From positions 1 through 64,000 of the forward strand of contig JADJJU010000015.1 in the NCBI GenBank assembly GCA_016706365.1: 64,000 bases of DNA. The letters are read 5' to 3'. Made by a program: the position numbers and the translations under genes. The notes beneath the pieces were generated by a model. It ran no database searches. It was not told the origin of the DNA and worked only from the letters and a program-made list of their open reading frames with translations. The DNA is from Saprospiraceae bacterium. GTDB lineage: Bacteria > Bacteroidota > Bacteroidia > Chitinophagales > Saprospiraceae. Below are positions 33,001-43,376 of this stretch, one piece after another; the stretch's first letter is position 1, and every line of letters starts with the position of its first letter.

Positions 33001-35672
33001 CAGCTTCTACTATTCCTTCGGGTAATTATACTTACCTGTGGAGTAATGGAGTTACCGGTCCTGTTATGACTACGTCGGTGCCCGGATATTATACTGTTAC
33101 TGCTACCAGCCTTGAAAGTGGTTGCTCTGATATCTCTAATTATATATATATTCAATATGGTCCTTCACTTGAATTATTCCCGATGGGTTGCGATACAATA
33201 TGTGATAGTGATTCCATTCCGATTCCACTGGCACTTGGTGGTCCTTTTTACTTAGGCGGGTATACTGTTCAATGGTTTGTAGGTAGTACGCTTATTTCTA
33301 CTGGTACCACTTTGAATCTTTCGGGTCTTGTTCCTTCACCCTTATCATATGGAGACAATGATATTTATGTGATAGTAAGCTTCCAGGGATGTAGTGACAC
33401 TTCTGATCTTTACAATATATTTATTGAAGAATGTTGTGAATGCAAATCTGAATTAAGCATGTTCCATGGGAGTAATGAAGTCCCAATTTTTTGCAGACCA
33501 CATACAGGTTTTCTTCCGGTATTACCTTGTCCTGCAGAGGATGTTATAATTTCAGGATTTTTTGGATTTTTCAACCCTACTTCCAACGAGCCATGTGGAG
33601 AAACATCTGTTATTTGGGAGCTTACCCGCCCTGTTGGGACTCCACTATCAGGTATAACCACAAATTTTACTAATTTTATATTCTTCAAAGATTCTTTGGC
33701 AGCTCCCGGACTTTATAGTCTGAGCCTGACTACAATCTCTACGGATGGTAAAGACACTTGTGTATGTATAATCCAATGGGTTAGGGAGGATTGCGATTGT
33801 TGCACTACAATGGAGGATTTCAGTGACAAACTTGAAAATCATGTACATCTCATAGTCGACGAGGCTATCTGCAAAGCTACTCTCAACATTGGATCATTTA
33901 ATGGTTGTGATGCCATTATTGAGTGGATTGATTGGGACTATCCGAACAATCCACAATCAGGACCATTTTCTCCTGGAAGTATGCCTATGCACACATATAC
34001 TGCAAGTGGGACTTACATAGTTTGTTATTTGGGAGTAGAGCGGGATTCCACAGGGATGGTTTGTTTCGAAAAATTAGTTTGTGACACTATAACTTTGGAA
34101 TGCCCTAATTGTTATTGTGGTGCTTTCTCCTCAATGTTCATCCCCTTGACCAGAAACGTAAATGGTGTACAAGCTTTCTGCGACTCTGAGGTTGTTATAC
34201 TGGGATGTCCATCCTCAGGCAATAGTATCCAGTATACCGGATTATTCCAATGCGCCGGGTCTAATTGCCCAGCGACTGCACAAGTTGGCTGGGAACTATT
34301 CAAACTCCCAAATACCACTACACCTGTTGCATCGAACACTACTACTGCAAATCCTTTCTTCGTAATCAATATTTTGCCTCTGTGGTATGCCGCTCCCGGC
34401 ATATATGAGCTAAGACTCACCGGTCACTGCGGGCTCCAGGAATGTCCATGTGTCTTTAAGTTTTTAGTCGATTGTCCCAATCCGTGTCCATGTGATGTGG
34501 AAGATCTTGGAGCGGATGTAGCAATGGGTTTTGCATCATCGGTACCTAATTTTTCCTGCCGCGGCTGTTTTACGCCGCTACAACTCAACGATTGTGATTC
34601 AGTTGCATGGTATATTAATGGTACTTCAGGTACTTTTCTGGGGAACAGTGCTGGCAATAATACTTTTTGTCATCAATTTACGCAATCAGGTTCATATGTT
34701 ATTTTTATGGAAGTAATCAGAAGAAGATCAGATGGAAGTATTTGCGGGATAGATACATTATCAAAGACAATAAATGTAAGTTGTATCTCCATTTTTGATT
34801 GCGTTACCAGTCGAATTTTCAACCCCAATTTTAATATTGGTGCCGTGAGTGGAGGCCTCAATTCAGGAGGTGCTTCAGAAGGCTGGGCAGCCCAAAATGG
34901 TGATCCAATAGTGATAGAAGGACTTCCGGGATCTGATGATAATTGGTCAATTCAATTGACAGGAAACCTGGACAGTACAGATGTATTGATTTCATCCCAA
35001 CTTGTTTGTATTCCAAGACAAGGGGGTATATTAAAAGTAAAAAACAAAGTTGAACACTGGGGTGATCCTCATGAAAACTTAAACGGCAAGCATATTAAAG
35101 ACTGGAAAGGGAAGTACAGATTGCTTTTAAACAGTGATGCAGATGCAATTGATTGCGAGAATTCAAACTGTTTCGAATTAGCAAATATTGACCTGTCACC
35201 AATGGATTCAGGTTGGTATGAAGTAGAAATTCCGGTAGATGTCTCAGGTTGGGAAGCAGCATTGGATTGTATGGGGTCGGAATCAAATGAGATTGAGGTG
35301 ACCCTGGCATTTCTCGTCAGCAGTCCATTTAATGAACAGCAAGGTGGCATTGAGAACAGAGCTCGCATGCACATCGATCAGGTTTGCTTTGAAAGATCAG
35401 TTTCAACAGAGGATCCTCAGAATAATCAAAAGGTCCGAATTTACCCTAATCCGGCATCTCAAAGAATTTATATTGAACTGGCAGAAGCGATTGCAGGAGA
35501 AACCCAATTTAAGTTGATAAGTCTGACTGGTCAATTACTTTTGATACAGAAGGCCGGCTCAGGTACTTTATCGCATTCCATTGATACTTCAGTAATTCCT
35601 TCAGGACTTTATGTTATCGAAGTTATACAGAATGGCAGTTTGATAAATATTCAAAAATTAGTGAAGCAGTAG
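27018..35672 (+). CDS. Giant secreted PKD/HYR-repeat protein with T9SS type A sorting domain
   Basis: The 2884-residue protein has a signal peptide (LFFIIICFVCSTNLYSQ) and an N-terminal about 400-residue region with beta-propeller-like strands. A PKD domain lies near 430-510 (LSYFWNFGYPSGG), a HYR-like unit near 520-595 (LTCPQNITLDCD, RTWTALDECN) and another near 676-760 (NNCPQNF, TATDYCGN). Many PKD and Ig-like beta-sandwich units follow (TFFWDFDDGTYSTLENPPP, KWNFGDGNTTTT), each rich in Cys, Gly and Ser. The end is a sorting domain from about residue 2806 (VRIYPNPAS, then GLYVIEVI, and a basic tail KLVKQ). It should be exported by Sec, cross the outer membrane by T9SS and stay cell-surface attached or be released, probably as an adhesin or matrix protein. 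No catalytic domain is recognised. The whole frame is intact over 8.6 kb. A hairpin terminator follows at 35700. Confidence 0.92.
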   Translation: MRTYTMLVPRSLFFIIICFVCSTNLYSQFQRQYGTPLDESFSKVIQSGSSYFVLGQAELIDGQFPRASVTMIDAQGEMQWTLSLDIGSIWNDAVLTPTGNLLVVGNSLPADNTSQSMMGLVNPNGSFTWVRSYDLPQNDGFIRIVQNPVPENTAFPYYVLGKQMDGAMSNTEMSLLNLNENGLINWKKLYFGPIFFTGSKTPHDLEAKSNGDLLIAFNLDNQGLIMQTNNSGQPTGGVTTGFPFVFNDITKSDDGGVYAVGAGLQNGLLYMMKFDSDLIDVWDATIQGESEVNQIVQGNGDIYVNCLRVLRISENINAPTLLWSKHILGGVLNSTVGSLSVLASGQLSYSDGRLPISAGFGGFCAFLSVSDADLSSCMTFDEELAEIIPVDILYNGPLLPDAEFYDVPNATNITVSNSVDWQQDDACADPCEADFSFDFSDCNTTVFFTNLSNGGGQLSYFWNFGYPSGGNPHTSVAMNPAYTFPAQCNTYNVCLTITGAGCSNMICKSITIKYPQTPVLTCPQNITLDCDADTSPAVTGFAILTGACSGATASITFNDAVSGTMPCNGVILRTWTALDECNVTRTCVQTITIQDNTIPTALCQLPLGYDLDPNCELIVTPGMIDGGSFDNCQLDTIIINPTLIDSCGITQVTLTAIDLCGNINTCTTQIQTIETDPPVINNCPQNFIITGNIDSAGNCIGNLVANSPTVSDNCDGPYSLINNFTNTNNASGDYPGGSTTITWTATDYCGNTATCDFVVTVICDTTDCCPEFKLIQLEEIRPCDSISCRENSPNRTPIIPGAAKKIACKNSIHSYYVLPNLPGYTYTWSIVGGSLSSVQGNNPGIVTWGSGSQGYLEVIISNLSGTCLDTLGLEICLIDAPSASFSVAPNTTICQNQAVTFTNTSTGANTFFWDFDDGTYSTLENPPPHVYSGSGTYNVILTVTNGVGNSEIPCGCRDTASVIITVNLGAGPVITSDCKKMLCPGDTSTYCVSPSCTSYTWSVHGGNIIAMADSCITVEWSAFTPATLPASVSVVTGCPGPCGNSATLEVPVLWNNIPISGPIIVCLGDAVTYSLPVMPGTFYQWTVSGAGGTIVGPSQNTANFNVQWNGPAGPGTVICTYSNPYSGCSGSDTITIDVRSEFMITGPSLICEWDTVTYNTVPFSPSNWSISGGSGFTIIGSTSSVSSLTVVWTTTGSYSITATATPPIYCNLTSTLNIGVNPSPVVSLSGPIVICPNQLYDYTASSSLSSGNFTWSFTGNGTATIAPYGPNNSSASVIFSGSGPWTLIATQLVNGCDGSGTLLITKEALPDLLASTITLCIGGQTTVSVLSTGGPGPYQWSSTPEVSLISGQGTGTAVYEVHANGTIKVSNCSGSSIDSIKVIATTPSLISITQTGSLCGGDLELSAPAASGASYLWFGGGSIIPPNSLSVNNPGTYSVQMQHANGCISTDTFAVFPVPVPSVTVSTGDPLGWCLPATPNVLLQAFTLSTGCTYQWYEIVQGLLPLETNDTFQVTAAGTYYVIVMCNGCVDTSNLVKVEQLTCTGGGLPCVGVPNPLSAITADECNPKEFSINVTNCPGGVVKWNFGDGNTTTTNVMPQFHTYSNAGAYLVTATIECNGCTYVEHTNVNVPVVADFDYIVQCGANGNKTITLSNTSNTLGGWTVQPIEWTSDCGSQLSFTGDPFVLNTTSPCSPMVTMDITVVNGSDTCVDTKIFQFNLQSTTLSIIGNTTVCTGQKHDFISSLTQGIVQYEWTVNNGPAVSQNDSLSYVFNPTPSSQVVGLTVTDDFGCTFASIDTVMVELARPLTITPVKICPDCMPPDTLSASPAAGFSNYQWYHNGNLVASTPTYQLCTFNASGNYFVTANDTQNNNCPVVSNTVQVTYLPKPDANIQGSSVICVPGSGPYNITLQNTGNPISNYLYNWTAAGATFNPANSHSTTATINQLGTYQFILTVTDTTTGCMAMDTFCVYLYPSPVVSVTGPPGTLCAGSPHTFTASTIPSGNYTYLWSNGVTGPVMTTSVPGYYTVTATSLESGCSDISNYIYIQYGPSLELFPMGCDTICDSDSIPIPLALGGPFYLGGYTVQWFVGSTLISTGTTLNLSGLVPSPLSYGDNDIYVIVSFQGCSDTSDLYNIFIEECCECKSELSMFHGSNEVPIFCRPHTGFLPVLPCPAEDVIISGFFGFFNPTSNEPCGETSVIWELTRPVGTPLSGITTNFTNFIFFKDSLAAPGLYSLSLTTISTDGKDTCVCIIQWVREDCDCCTTMEDFSDKLENHVHLIVDEAICKATLNIGSFNGCDAIIEWIDWDYPNNPQSGPFSPGSMPMHTYTASGTYIVCYLGVERDSTGMVCFEKLVCDTITLECPNCYCGAFSSMFIPLTRNVNGVQAFCDSEVVILGCPSSGNSIQYTGLFQCAGSNCPATAQVGWELFKLPNTTTPVASNTTTANPFFVINILPLWYAAPGIYELRLTGHCGLQECPCVFKFLVDCPNPCPCDVEDLGADVAMGFASSVPNFSCRGCFTPLQLNDCDSVAWYINGTSGTFLGNSAGNNTFCHQFTQSGSYVIFMEVIRRRSDGSICGIDTLSKTINVSCISIFDCVTSRIFNPNFNIGAVSGGLNSGGASEGWAAQNGDPIVIEGLPGSDDNWSIQLTGNLDSTDVLISSQLVCIPRQGGILKVKNKVEHWGDPHENLNGKHIKDWKGKYRLLLNSDADAIDCENSNCFELANIDLSPMDSGWYEVEIPVDVSGWEAALDCMGSESNEIEVTLAFLVSSPFNEQQGGIENRARMHIDQVCFERSVSTEDPQNNQKVRIYPNPASQRIYIELAEAIAGETQFKLISLTGQLLLIQKAGSGTLSHSIDTSVIPSGLYVIEVIQNGSLINIQKLVKQ

Positions 35673-35699
35673 TCCCATAATTTTTCAATCATTTGCTTT

Positions 35700-35730
35700 G
35701 GGTCGGAAATTATTTTCCGGCCCTTTTTTA
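35700..35730 (+). terminator. Rho-independent terminator
   Basis: GGGTCGGAAA pairs with TTTCCGGCCC (one G-T pair) around a TTAT loop, followed by seven T. It lies 28 bp after the stop of the giant protein gene and faces the end of the convergent signalling gene at 35790. Confidence 0.85.
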
Positions 35731-35789
35731 TATAAATAACAGGAAAATGGAATATTGTATTAATCTATTGCATTGGTGATGAAAGCACA

Positions 35790-36808
35790 TCAAATAATCC
35801 TGTCTCCAGCCCAGTCGATCTGTTCAGCATTTTTTGAAATTTCTCTAACGACACCGTCCAGATCATGAGCAGATTTCAAAACATGGTCTAATAATTCCTT
35901 CATTTCCTTTTCAGCATTTTGGGTGTTCTGGATTAAATCAATGAGACTCATTAAGCGGGCTATAGGAGCACGGACCACATGAGATTGAATCCAGGAAATA
36001 TCCCGTAGTTTTTTGTTTTGAGTCTCAATAGCATTGATATACTTCAATCTTTCCGTGATATCCTGTGCAAGGACAACCTTTGCTTTTTTGGATTTAAAAA
36101 GTATAACATTACTTTGGATATCTACCTGAATGAGCTCCCCATTTTTCTTCTTATGTCTGAAAAATCCCTGGAAGAATAGATTATCATTTTTACTAGTAAA
36201 CTGGAGTGTGTCTTCTAAAATCTGAATGTCTTCAGCAGGTCTCAAATCTTTGATTGTCATGTTTAAGAACTCGGCTTCTGTGAATCCATAATGTTTAATT
36301 GCAGATGCATTCACATCCATGATTTGCAGATTTTCCACATCATAAACCCACATAGGCAATGGGCTTAAATGAAAGAGGTCGCTGTATCTTTTTTCAGATT
36401 CCTCCAATTCTGACCTGCTGCGCTGACGTTCTATAGTGTAAATAATACTTTTGTACAGGGAAGATGCATTGATATCATCTTTCAGAAGATAATCTGAGAT
36501 ACCCATTGACAAAGATCTGATTCCAAATCCAAGGTCCGAATTCCCGGTGAGCACAATTGTAGGATTTGTCAGACCTAATGAAAGTACTTCTTTAATTAGT
36601 TCTTCCCCACTTTTATCCGGTAAAGAAAGATCCAGTAAAATAACATCAAAATATACACCCGGCGATTGTAAAATTATATTTGCCTCTTTATAATTCTTAG
36701 CGATAATAAGACCTGAAGTGTCTACATATTCACTAAGATAATCTTCAATAGAGCTACATCACCGGGATTATCTTCAATCAATAAAATTTTCAGCTTTTCT
36801 TTCTTCAT
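35790..36808 (-). CDS. Receiver-PAS-DHp signalling protein without ATPase domain, one frameshift
   Basis: From the ATG at 36808 the frame gives KILLIEDNPGDVA, the start of a receiver. After a one-base break near 36755 the receiver continues (YFDVILLDLSLPDKSGEEL with phosphoacceptor Asp, PTIVLTGNSD, GISDYLLKDDI). A PAS domain follows (YSDLFHLSPLPMWVYDVENL) and then a helical histidine-phosphotransfer-like segment, ISWIQSHVVRAPIARLMSL, with SHxVRAP in the place of the H-box. The protein stops about 50 residues later, so no HATPase domain exists. The joined length is about 339 residues. It lies 8 bp from the receiver gene at 36817, third in a run with the PAS kinase. It may act as a phosphorelay or scaffold component. 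Confidence 0.8.
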
Positions 36809-36816
36809 CACTGGGT

Positions 36817-37245
36817 TTAATTCGAAGGAAGTTTCACAATATGAACCCAAAAATCTGCCAGCGTTTTAATAGCTTTCAAAAAACCGTCAGAATCTACCGG
36901 TTTTGTGATGTAGCAATTTGCGTGGTTTTCATATGACTTATTGATATCAGATTTTGATGAAGATGTAGTCAGCATAATAACCGGAATATGCTTTAAATCC
37001 TGGTGATTCTTAATAAACTGCAGTACTTCATGCCCATTTTTTTTAGGCAGATTCACATCCAAAACAATGATATCAGGTGTTGCTTCTGTCTCATATTCTC
37101 CCTTCTTTATAAGAAAATCGATTGCTTTTTTTCCATCTCTGACTACATCAATTTTATTGATGATTTTCCCTTCCTGAAGTGCCTCTGTAGTGAGCATTAT
37201 ATCTCCCTCATTGTCCTCCACCAATAATATATGGACCTCTTTCAT
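36817..37245 (-). CDS. Stand-alone response regulator receiver (Rcp1-like)
   Basis: The 142-residue protein is a single receiver domain. HILLVEDNEGDIMLTTEAL is the start typical of Rcp1/CheY-like regulators paired with PAS or phytochrome kinases. DIIVLDVNLPKKNG carries the phosphoacceptor Asp, IPVIMLTTSSS the conserved Thr, and CYITKPVD the conserved Lys. There is no output domain, so it probably acts through protein contacts or a phosphorelay. It begins 9 bp after the kinase stop and is followed closely by the receiver-PAS-DHp gene, so all three are one transcript. Confidence 0.93.
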   Translation of the reverse strand: MKEVHILLVEDNEGDIMLTTEALQEGKIINKIDVVRDGKKAIDFLIKKGEYETEATPDIIVLDVNLPKKNGHEVLQFIKNHQDLKHIPVIMLTTSSSKSDINKSYENHANCYITKPVDSDGFLKAIKTLADFWVHIVKLPSN

Positions 37246-37254
37246 ATTGTGCTG

Positions 37255-40200
37255 CTAAATTTGCTTTAAAATTGTAAATGTGAAAACTGAGCCTTTGTTT
37301 TCTTCTGATTCTACTTTGACTTCTCCTCCCAGATTTTCAATAATTTTTCTTGTAATGGCCAATCCGATTCCGGTTCCGGAATATTGAGACCTGTCATGCA
37401 GTCTTTGAAAAATTATAAAAATACGCTCAAAATATTCAGGCTCAATTCCGATTCCATTATCATCAACTGAAAACTCCCAATGGGTCTCCCTGTCTGCATA
37501 TGATATACGTATTACCGGAGACCTTTCATTTGAATGATATTTGAGTGCATTGCTGATCAGGTTTTGGAAAACCTGTCTGATAGGAGCTTTATACGATTTA
37601 ATCTTCGGTAAATCAGAGAATAGAATGACTGCATTTAATTCTGAGATTTGTGCCTGATGCAGTAATATAATCTCTTTTATTTTTACTTCAATATCTATTT
37701 CTTCAAGTTTATTCTCCATTCGGCCAACTCTGGAATAATCCAGCAAATCCAGAATAATTTGGCGCATTCTTTTGGCACCATCGACGGCAAAATAAATGTA
37801 TTTTTTCCCGGTATCATCTAATTTGTGATTTGTACTTTTCTCGAGCTGAGAAAGAAACCGGTAACCATTCTCAGTGGCTCCTGAAGGTCATGTGATGCTA
37901 CATATGCAAACTGCTCCAATTCACTATTTGATATGCTCAGATCTTTTGCCTGTTTCTGTAATTTGTAATTTAATTCTGTGAGTTGTTTTTCTGAATTCTT
38001 CCGCTCAGTTATATTTTTAAAATAAATGGAAAGGCCTGCGTTGGAAGGGTAGGCGCTTACTTCAAACCACTTATCAATTGTATCATAATATGCTTCAAAA
38101 AGTCTGGGTTTGCCATCGGCGACAGCATCATGATAATTTCTGTAAAAATCTGAATCTATGACATCAGAATATACCTCCCATATGAGCTGGCCAAGCATTT
38201 CATCCTTTGATCTGCCAAGCAACTTTTCTGCCTCTTTGTTCCAATATGTAACAATCCAATTATTGTCAAGTGCAATAAAGGCGTCGTCAATGCTTTCAAG
38301 AATTTGGTTTTTTTCATTGAATGCCTCCAAAGCAGCAATTTCCGCTTTTTTAATTACATCAATATCCTGAATACTTCCAAATAATTTTGTCGTTACTCCA
38401 TTATCAATTTCTACATCGCCAAGAAGTCTGACCCACAATTCATTTCCCTTAGCTGTGACTACTATCAGTTCAAGATCAAATGGGGGTGCCATTCCTAATT
38501 GCTGCTGTACCTACTTCGGTTAGCTTCTCTCTGCTTGTACCTTCCTTATAGAATTGTAGCAAACTTCCAAAGTCGAACTGGGAATTATCTTCTACTTCAT
38601 AAATTTTACGGGCAATATCAGACAGGTATGTTGTTCCTTTTTGGATCTCTGCTTCCCAGCTTCCTATACGTGCAAGATTATTTGATTTTTTAAGTAAGTC
38701 CTGTAGCTTTTTCTTTTCAGTCACATCTTGCATTGCACCTACCATTCTGGTGGCTTTTCCGGCAGAATCTCGTAATATGATACCCCGGTCCAGTACATAT
38801 GCAAAATTACCATCTGCTTTTTTGTAGCGATATTCATCTTCCCAATTTTCAGCATCCCCTTCAAGTGCTGTTTTTATACCTCCGAAGACTCTTTCGTGCT
38901 CAAGCGGATGAATTCTGGAGTGCCAGGAATCTATTTCGACGTCCGATCCCGCAGTTTGGTATCCGAAAATAGCATAAAAGCCCTCTCCCCAGATGATTTT
39001 ATCAGTCTTAACATCCCAGTCCCAGATGGCATCGAAAGTGGCTCTGGAGACATATTCATATCTTTTATTACTCTCAATCAGAGCATCTTCTGCAATTTTA
39101 CGGGCAGAAATATCAATACCTACACATTGAATTTCTGAAGGCAGACCTTTTGAATCAGTAAGACAAATAAAGTCCCAAATTGTGGTGATAATAGAACCAT
39201 CGGATTTAGGTTTGTCTAATTCAACCTGAAAAACCTGATTTAAATTTTCAAAACACTTCTCCACTATTTCCCTCACTCTGTCATGATGGTAATCCATGAT
39301 AGAATGCAAACCATTCTCCCCTATAATCTGACCTGATTCATGCACCCAGCTAAAGTCATTTCTGAATTTTTCATTGCAGAATGTGTAATTTCCTTCTAAA
39401 TCAGTTCGAATCACATAGTTAGTCTGAGATTCAATAATACCTCTGTGTCTTGCTTCGCTCAACAAAAGATTTTCCCTTGCAAGGTGTCTTTCAGTAATAT
39501 CCTGAGCAGTCCCTTCGAAAATTACCGGATTACCCGCATTATCAAATTTGTATTTCCCCCTTTCATGTATCCACTTTATAGTGCCATCAGTCAGTATTAT
39601 TCTGTGTTCAAATTCATTTCCATGTTCAAAGGAAGGTGCCTGTTCTTTGTCAAAATAGTGTCTGTCATCCGGATGGACAGAGTCCAGCAGATTTTCATAA
39701 CTAGGTGCGTATGTCTCTTTGTCCACCCCCCAAATGTTATAAACTTCATCTGACCAGTATAGACTAAAGTCGGCCAGATTAATTTGCCAATAGCCAAGCT
39801 GAGCTATTTTTTGAGCAGTTTGTAATTTATCTTCATCCTCTTGGAGCTTTTCAATGTATTTTTTCTTTTCTGTGATATCTATAAATGTTACAAAGGTTCC
39901 TATGATCTCATTTAAATCATTGAGAACCGGTTTATAGTTTATAGAAAAATCAACAGGATTTCCTGTTTCAGATTGCAGTAATATTTCGGCGTTTACAGTT
40001 TCTCCTTCCAGTACCTTTTGAAACAATGCTTTAACTTCCTCTCTCTTTTTTGGTTTGGCATACGACACGATAGGAGTATCTATCTTTATCTGTTTACCAA
40101 AATAGTTTCTATAAAGCTTCTCGCACTGAGCATTGAAAGAGAGAATTTTTAGGTTTTTGTCAGTTAGAACAAAGGACTCTTCTGTATTATTAATGAGCAT

Positions 40201-42308
40201 TTTCATTTCCAGTTCAGACTGTTTTGTCACGGAGGTATCTTTACCCACACAATACATCAATCCTGAAGCCTCATCCCATCTTGCAGACCAAATCATTGGT
40301 ACAACACTCCCATCTTTTCTGATATATCTGTTTTCGAAATTGGTAAAATCAATCCCGGTAACAAGCCTTTTTGCTATTTCAATGGTCAAGTCCACATCAT
40401 ACGGGTGAACCATTGTAATATATGATCTGCCTATCAACTCATCCGGAGCATATCCCCAAATTTTTTGTGATGCGGCACTGACTTGCTCGAATTGACCATC
40501 CTTGTTTAAAGTGCAAATGATATCCAGTGATTGGTCAAGGATTTTCTGCAGTGAATCCTTGCTTTTCTTTAATTCGTCTGCTGCTCGTTTTGACTCTGTA
40601 ATATCCAAAAACGTTACCACAGAACCTTTTAACTCGCCTCCAACCAGGATAGGATTAGTCGAAAAACTGATTTCAATTGATGTTCCATCTGATTTCCAGA
40701 ATAAATCATCTTCGACGTTACTTCGGACACCTTTTTTATTTGCTTCAAATAATACACATTCCGATTCGGGAAATACTGAACCATCCCTTTTGGTATGATG
40801 TATAAGTGTATGCATATTTTTACCAATGCATTCATGTGGCTCATATCCCAGCATTGAAGCAGCGGCATTGTTTATAAATGTGCATTTTCCTTTGCTGTCT
40901 ATTCCATAGAGTCCTTCATAAGTGGATTGGAGAAGAAGTTCGAATTTGCTGTTCAATTGACGGAGCAATTCTTCGTATTGTATGCGCTCAGTGATATCTC
41001 TGAAATTATCTACAATTCCATAAATGTTTGGATCATGCAGCATATTTGTCAGCGTAGCTTCTACCCATCGCCATGATCCATCTTTGTGTTTGATTCTACC
41101 GGTATGTCCCGGAATTGGAATGCCGGGATTTTCCAAACTTTCAGCCATTCGCTTGGCGGTTGCTTCTATGTCCTCGGGGTGAAGGATTTCAAATAAATCC
41201 AGCATAATGGATTCAGCTTCAGTATAACCTAAAACTCTTTCTATTGAAGGTGATACATATTTAGGTTTACCTTCCAGATCAATAATGACAACTGCATCTG
41301 CACTATTTTCTACCAGAGTTCTGTATCGTTTTTCTTTTGTAATCAGAAACTCTTCTGCTGATTTCTCCGGTGTGATATTAATAATCAGGGCATCCCAGAT
41401 AGTAGAACCATCCAGCATTTTTTGTGGCGTACCGATTCCCCTCTGCCAATGCATTGTACCATCATTGTGTAAAATCCGCCATTCAGATGTCCACTTCTCT
41501 AAAGAATCAGCAGATCTTTTTAAAGAGCCCTCACAGCTAAAAGATCTTCCGGAAGGAACAAGCCCCAGATCAATTGATTGTTTTCTATTGCATCCGGCGC
41601 ATCAAGGCCCCAGAGCCATTTTGAGCCACTACTCAAATATAAGATTTGATCAGTTCCATCTTCATGGAGCTGATACTGAAAAATAGCACCGGGTAAATTG
41701 TTATTGATGATATTTAACCTATCCTCCGCGAATTTTTTATCTGTAATATCTATTGCAGTTAAAAATACTCCAATAATTTCTTCATCAGAATCTCTTGCCG
41801 GGCTGTACTTAAATTTAAAACTTTTGACTTTGTTATCGATCGTTGGTATAGTTATTTCTCTTTGTTCCACCTCACCATTAATCACTCTTTCAAGTGTGGC
41901 CTGAAGATTAGAACTGCCTTCAAGTAAAGCATAGTTTAATATACTTTCTCCTTTTTTAATTTCCTGGCCTTTATACTTTGAATACCAGTTTTTAGTCTGA
42001 TTATTAAAGGAGACAATTCTGAAATCCATATCCAATAATACAAATGCTTCATCTGTATTATTGATTAGTAATGACATCTCGTTTTCGCTTTGCTGATACT
42101 TATCAAGATCTTGCATTATTGTAAATGCAAATTCTTCATTTGCCGAACTTTTATAAAGAATAGTTGAATATTCTACCGGAAATTGCCGGGGAATGGGGCA
42201 GTTTCCTGTTACGCCCTTTTTGTGAATGCCGGTAAAGGATCCTGATTTTCTACCTGAATTGGTACTTTCAGATGATTGTAGCTTGTGATTGGCATCATTA
42301 TGCTCCAT
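37255..42308 (-). CDS. Multi-PAS (about 11 PAS) sensor histidine kinase, frameshifted
   Basis: Four collinear frames (42308-41520, 41454-38476, 38492-37818, 37767-37255) join to about 1684 residues. There is no signal peptide or membrane helix, so it is a cytoplasmic sensor. PAS starts repeat throughout, for example MLINNTDEAFVLLDMDFRI, YRTLVENSADAVVIIDLEG, SLQKILDQSLDIICTLNKDG, IAQLGYWQINLADFSLYWSD and ILESIDDAFIALDNNWIV, many followed by DITE/DITEKK linkers. The kinase core has an H-box LEQFAYVASHDLQEPLRMV, an N-box FQNLISNALKYHS, DNGIGIEP and GTGIGLAITRKI. This core is of the phytochrome-like/SHDLQEPL type, which commonly works with Rcp1-like receivers, as found directly downstream. Breaks lie near 41490, 38485 and 37800. 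Ligands of the PAS domains cannot be told from sequence. Confidence 0.88.
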
Positions 42309-43376
42309 TAAACCCTTCCAGCCTATTTGTTTGAATTCCTCTGGTTAGTGTAGCTTAGGCTTGAATATCAGAAGCTGCCTGATTAGGCTTCATAGGATGC
42401 TTCCATCCGGTTTTCCTATAAAGTTGCTAGTTCTGTGAGGTGTGGAAGCGGTGCCCTTATCATAAGTTCTGACGCAAGCAAGATGGATCAATAATTGATT
42501 TGCCTTCGATCAGAAATCCTTTTAATAGCATTAAGGTCTTGTTGCGCAGGATTCGTATAGCGAACTCTTGTAATACTGCAATTTCAGCTTCTTTTTGGAC
42601 AATCTCAGCAATTTGTCAATCTGCTCAGGATTATGCTGTGGCGTTATCAGTCTTGCTGATTTCATTCGCTGGTTGCTCTAAAAATTTATCCTGTCAAATT
42701 CAAACAACTTTTGGAAAATAATTCCCCAAAAATTTCTAACCTGAATCTGAATTTTCCCAAGGTAATGTTTTTAAAAATGTTACAGTCCTGATTATGAATG
42801 CAATTCATGCCAGAAATATTTTCCTGGCTATAGAATTCGTACTACAAGCCGCAAAAACACTAGATTAATTATGCAATTAAAATTGATTAATTTGTAGTAA
42901 ATTAACTAATATCTTCATTGCTTCCAAAACAACTTCTGAGCTAATGACTAATTTTCCCTGAGAAGGAAATTCAATAACAGATAAATCTTTATATCTGTAT
43001 AGATTTGGATTAAAGCAATACACACTAAATTAGAATTTTTTCTCAAAAATGAAAGAAATCAAAGCTTCTACGTATATCATTTTGTTCATACAATTAGCTT
43101 GAACACATGAAGTGACAACTTTAAAAGATAACAAATGCCAGAAATAAGGATACCAAAAAATTCTGAAGAATGTATTATTGGAATAAGAAAGGATAAGCTT
43201 ACAAATCTGTGTAGTTTTAATAATATGAAGTGACTGACATCTTATTTAAAAGCAATATATTCGGGCTACTGATTTATTCTTCTTCAGTTATAGGAATGAA
43301 ATTATGGTATATTAAAGTGTCCTTCAAAAAAAGCAATCCGATTATTTTACAATTAATTCAAATATAGGAGTCTTAC
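42309..43376. other. Long AT-rich intergenic region, no convincing gene
   Basis: About 1.07 kb separate the divergent PAS kinase (minus) and NdvB-like (plus) genes. On the minus strand at about 42480-42690, short stretches in different frames look protein-like (EIVQKEAEIAVLQEFAIRIL in one, VRYTNPAQQDLNAIKRI in another, the latter faintly ParE-like). None has a usable start or length, so at most this is a decayed remnant. The rest (42720-43376) is AT-rich and should hold both promoters. AGGAG at 43366-43370 is a possible ribosome-binding site for the plus-strand gene. Confidence 0.3.

Noticed and set aside
27203..35374. Minus- and plus-strand frames within the 2884-aa gene
   Set aside because: They are shadows of an intact 8.6-kb frame with signal peptide, PKD/HYR domains and sorting domain.
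42480..42690. Minus-strand pieces that look like a ParE/RelE toxin start or a GAF-kinase fragment
   Set aside because: The protein-like stretches are in different frames, under 25 residues each, without starts or the rest of the domain. I keep them only as a possible remnant inside the intergenic entry.
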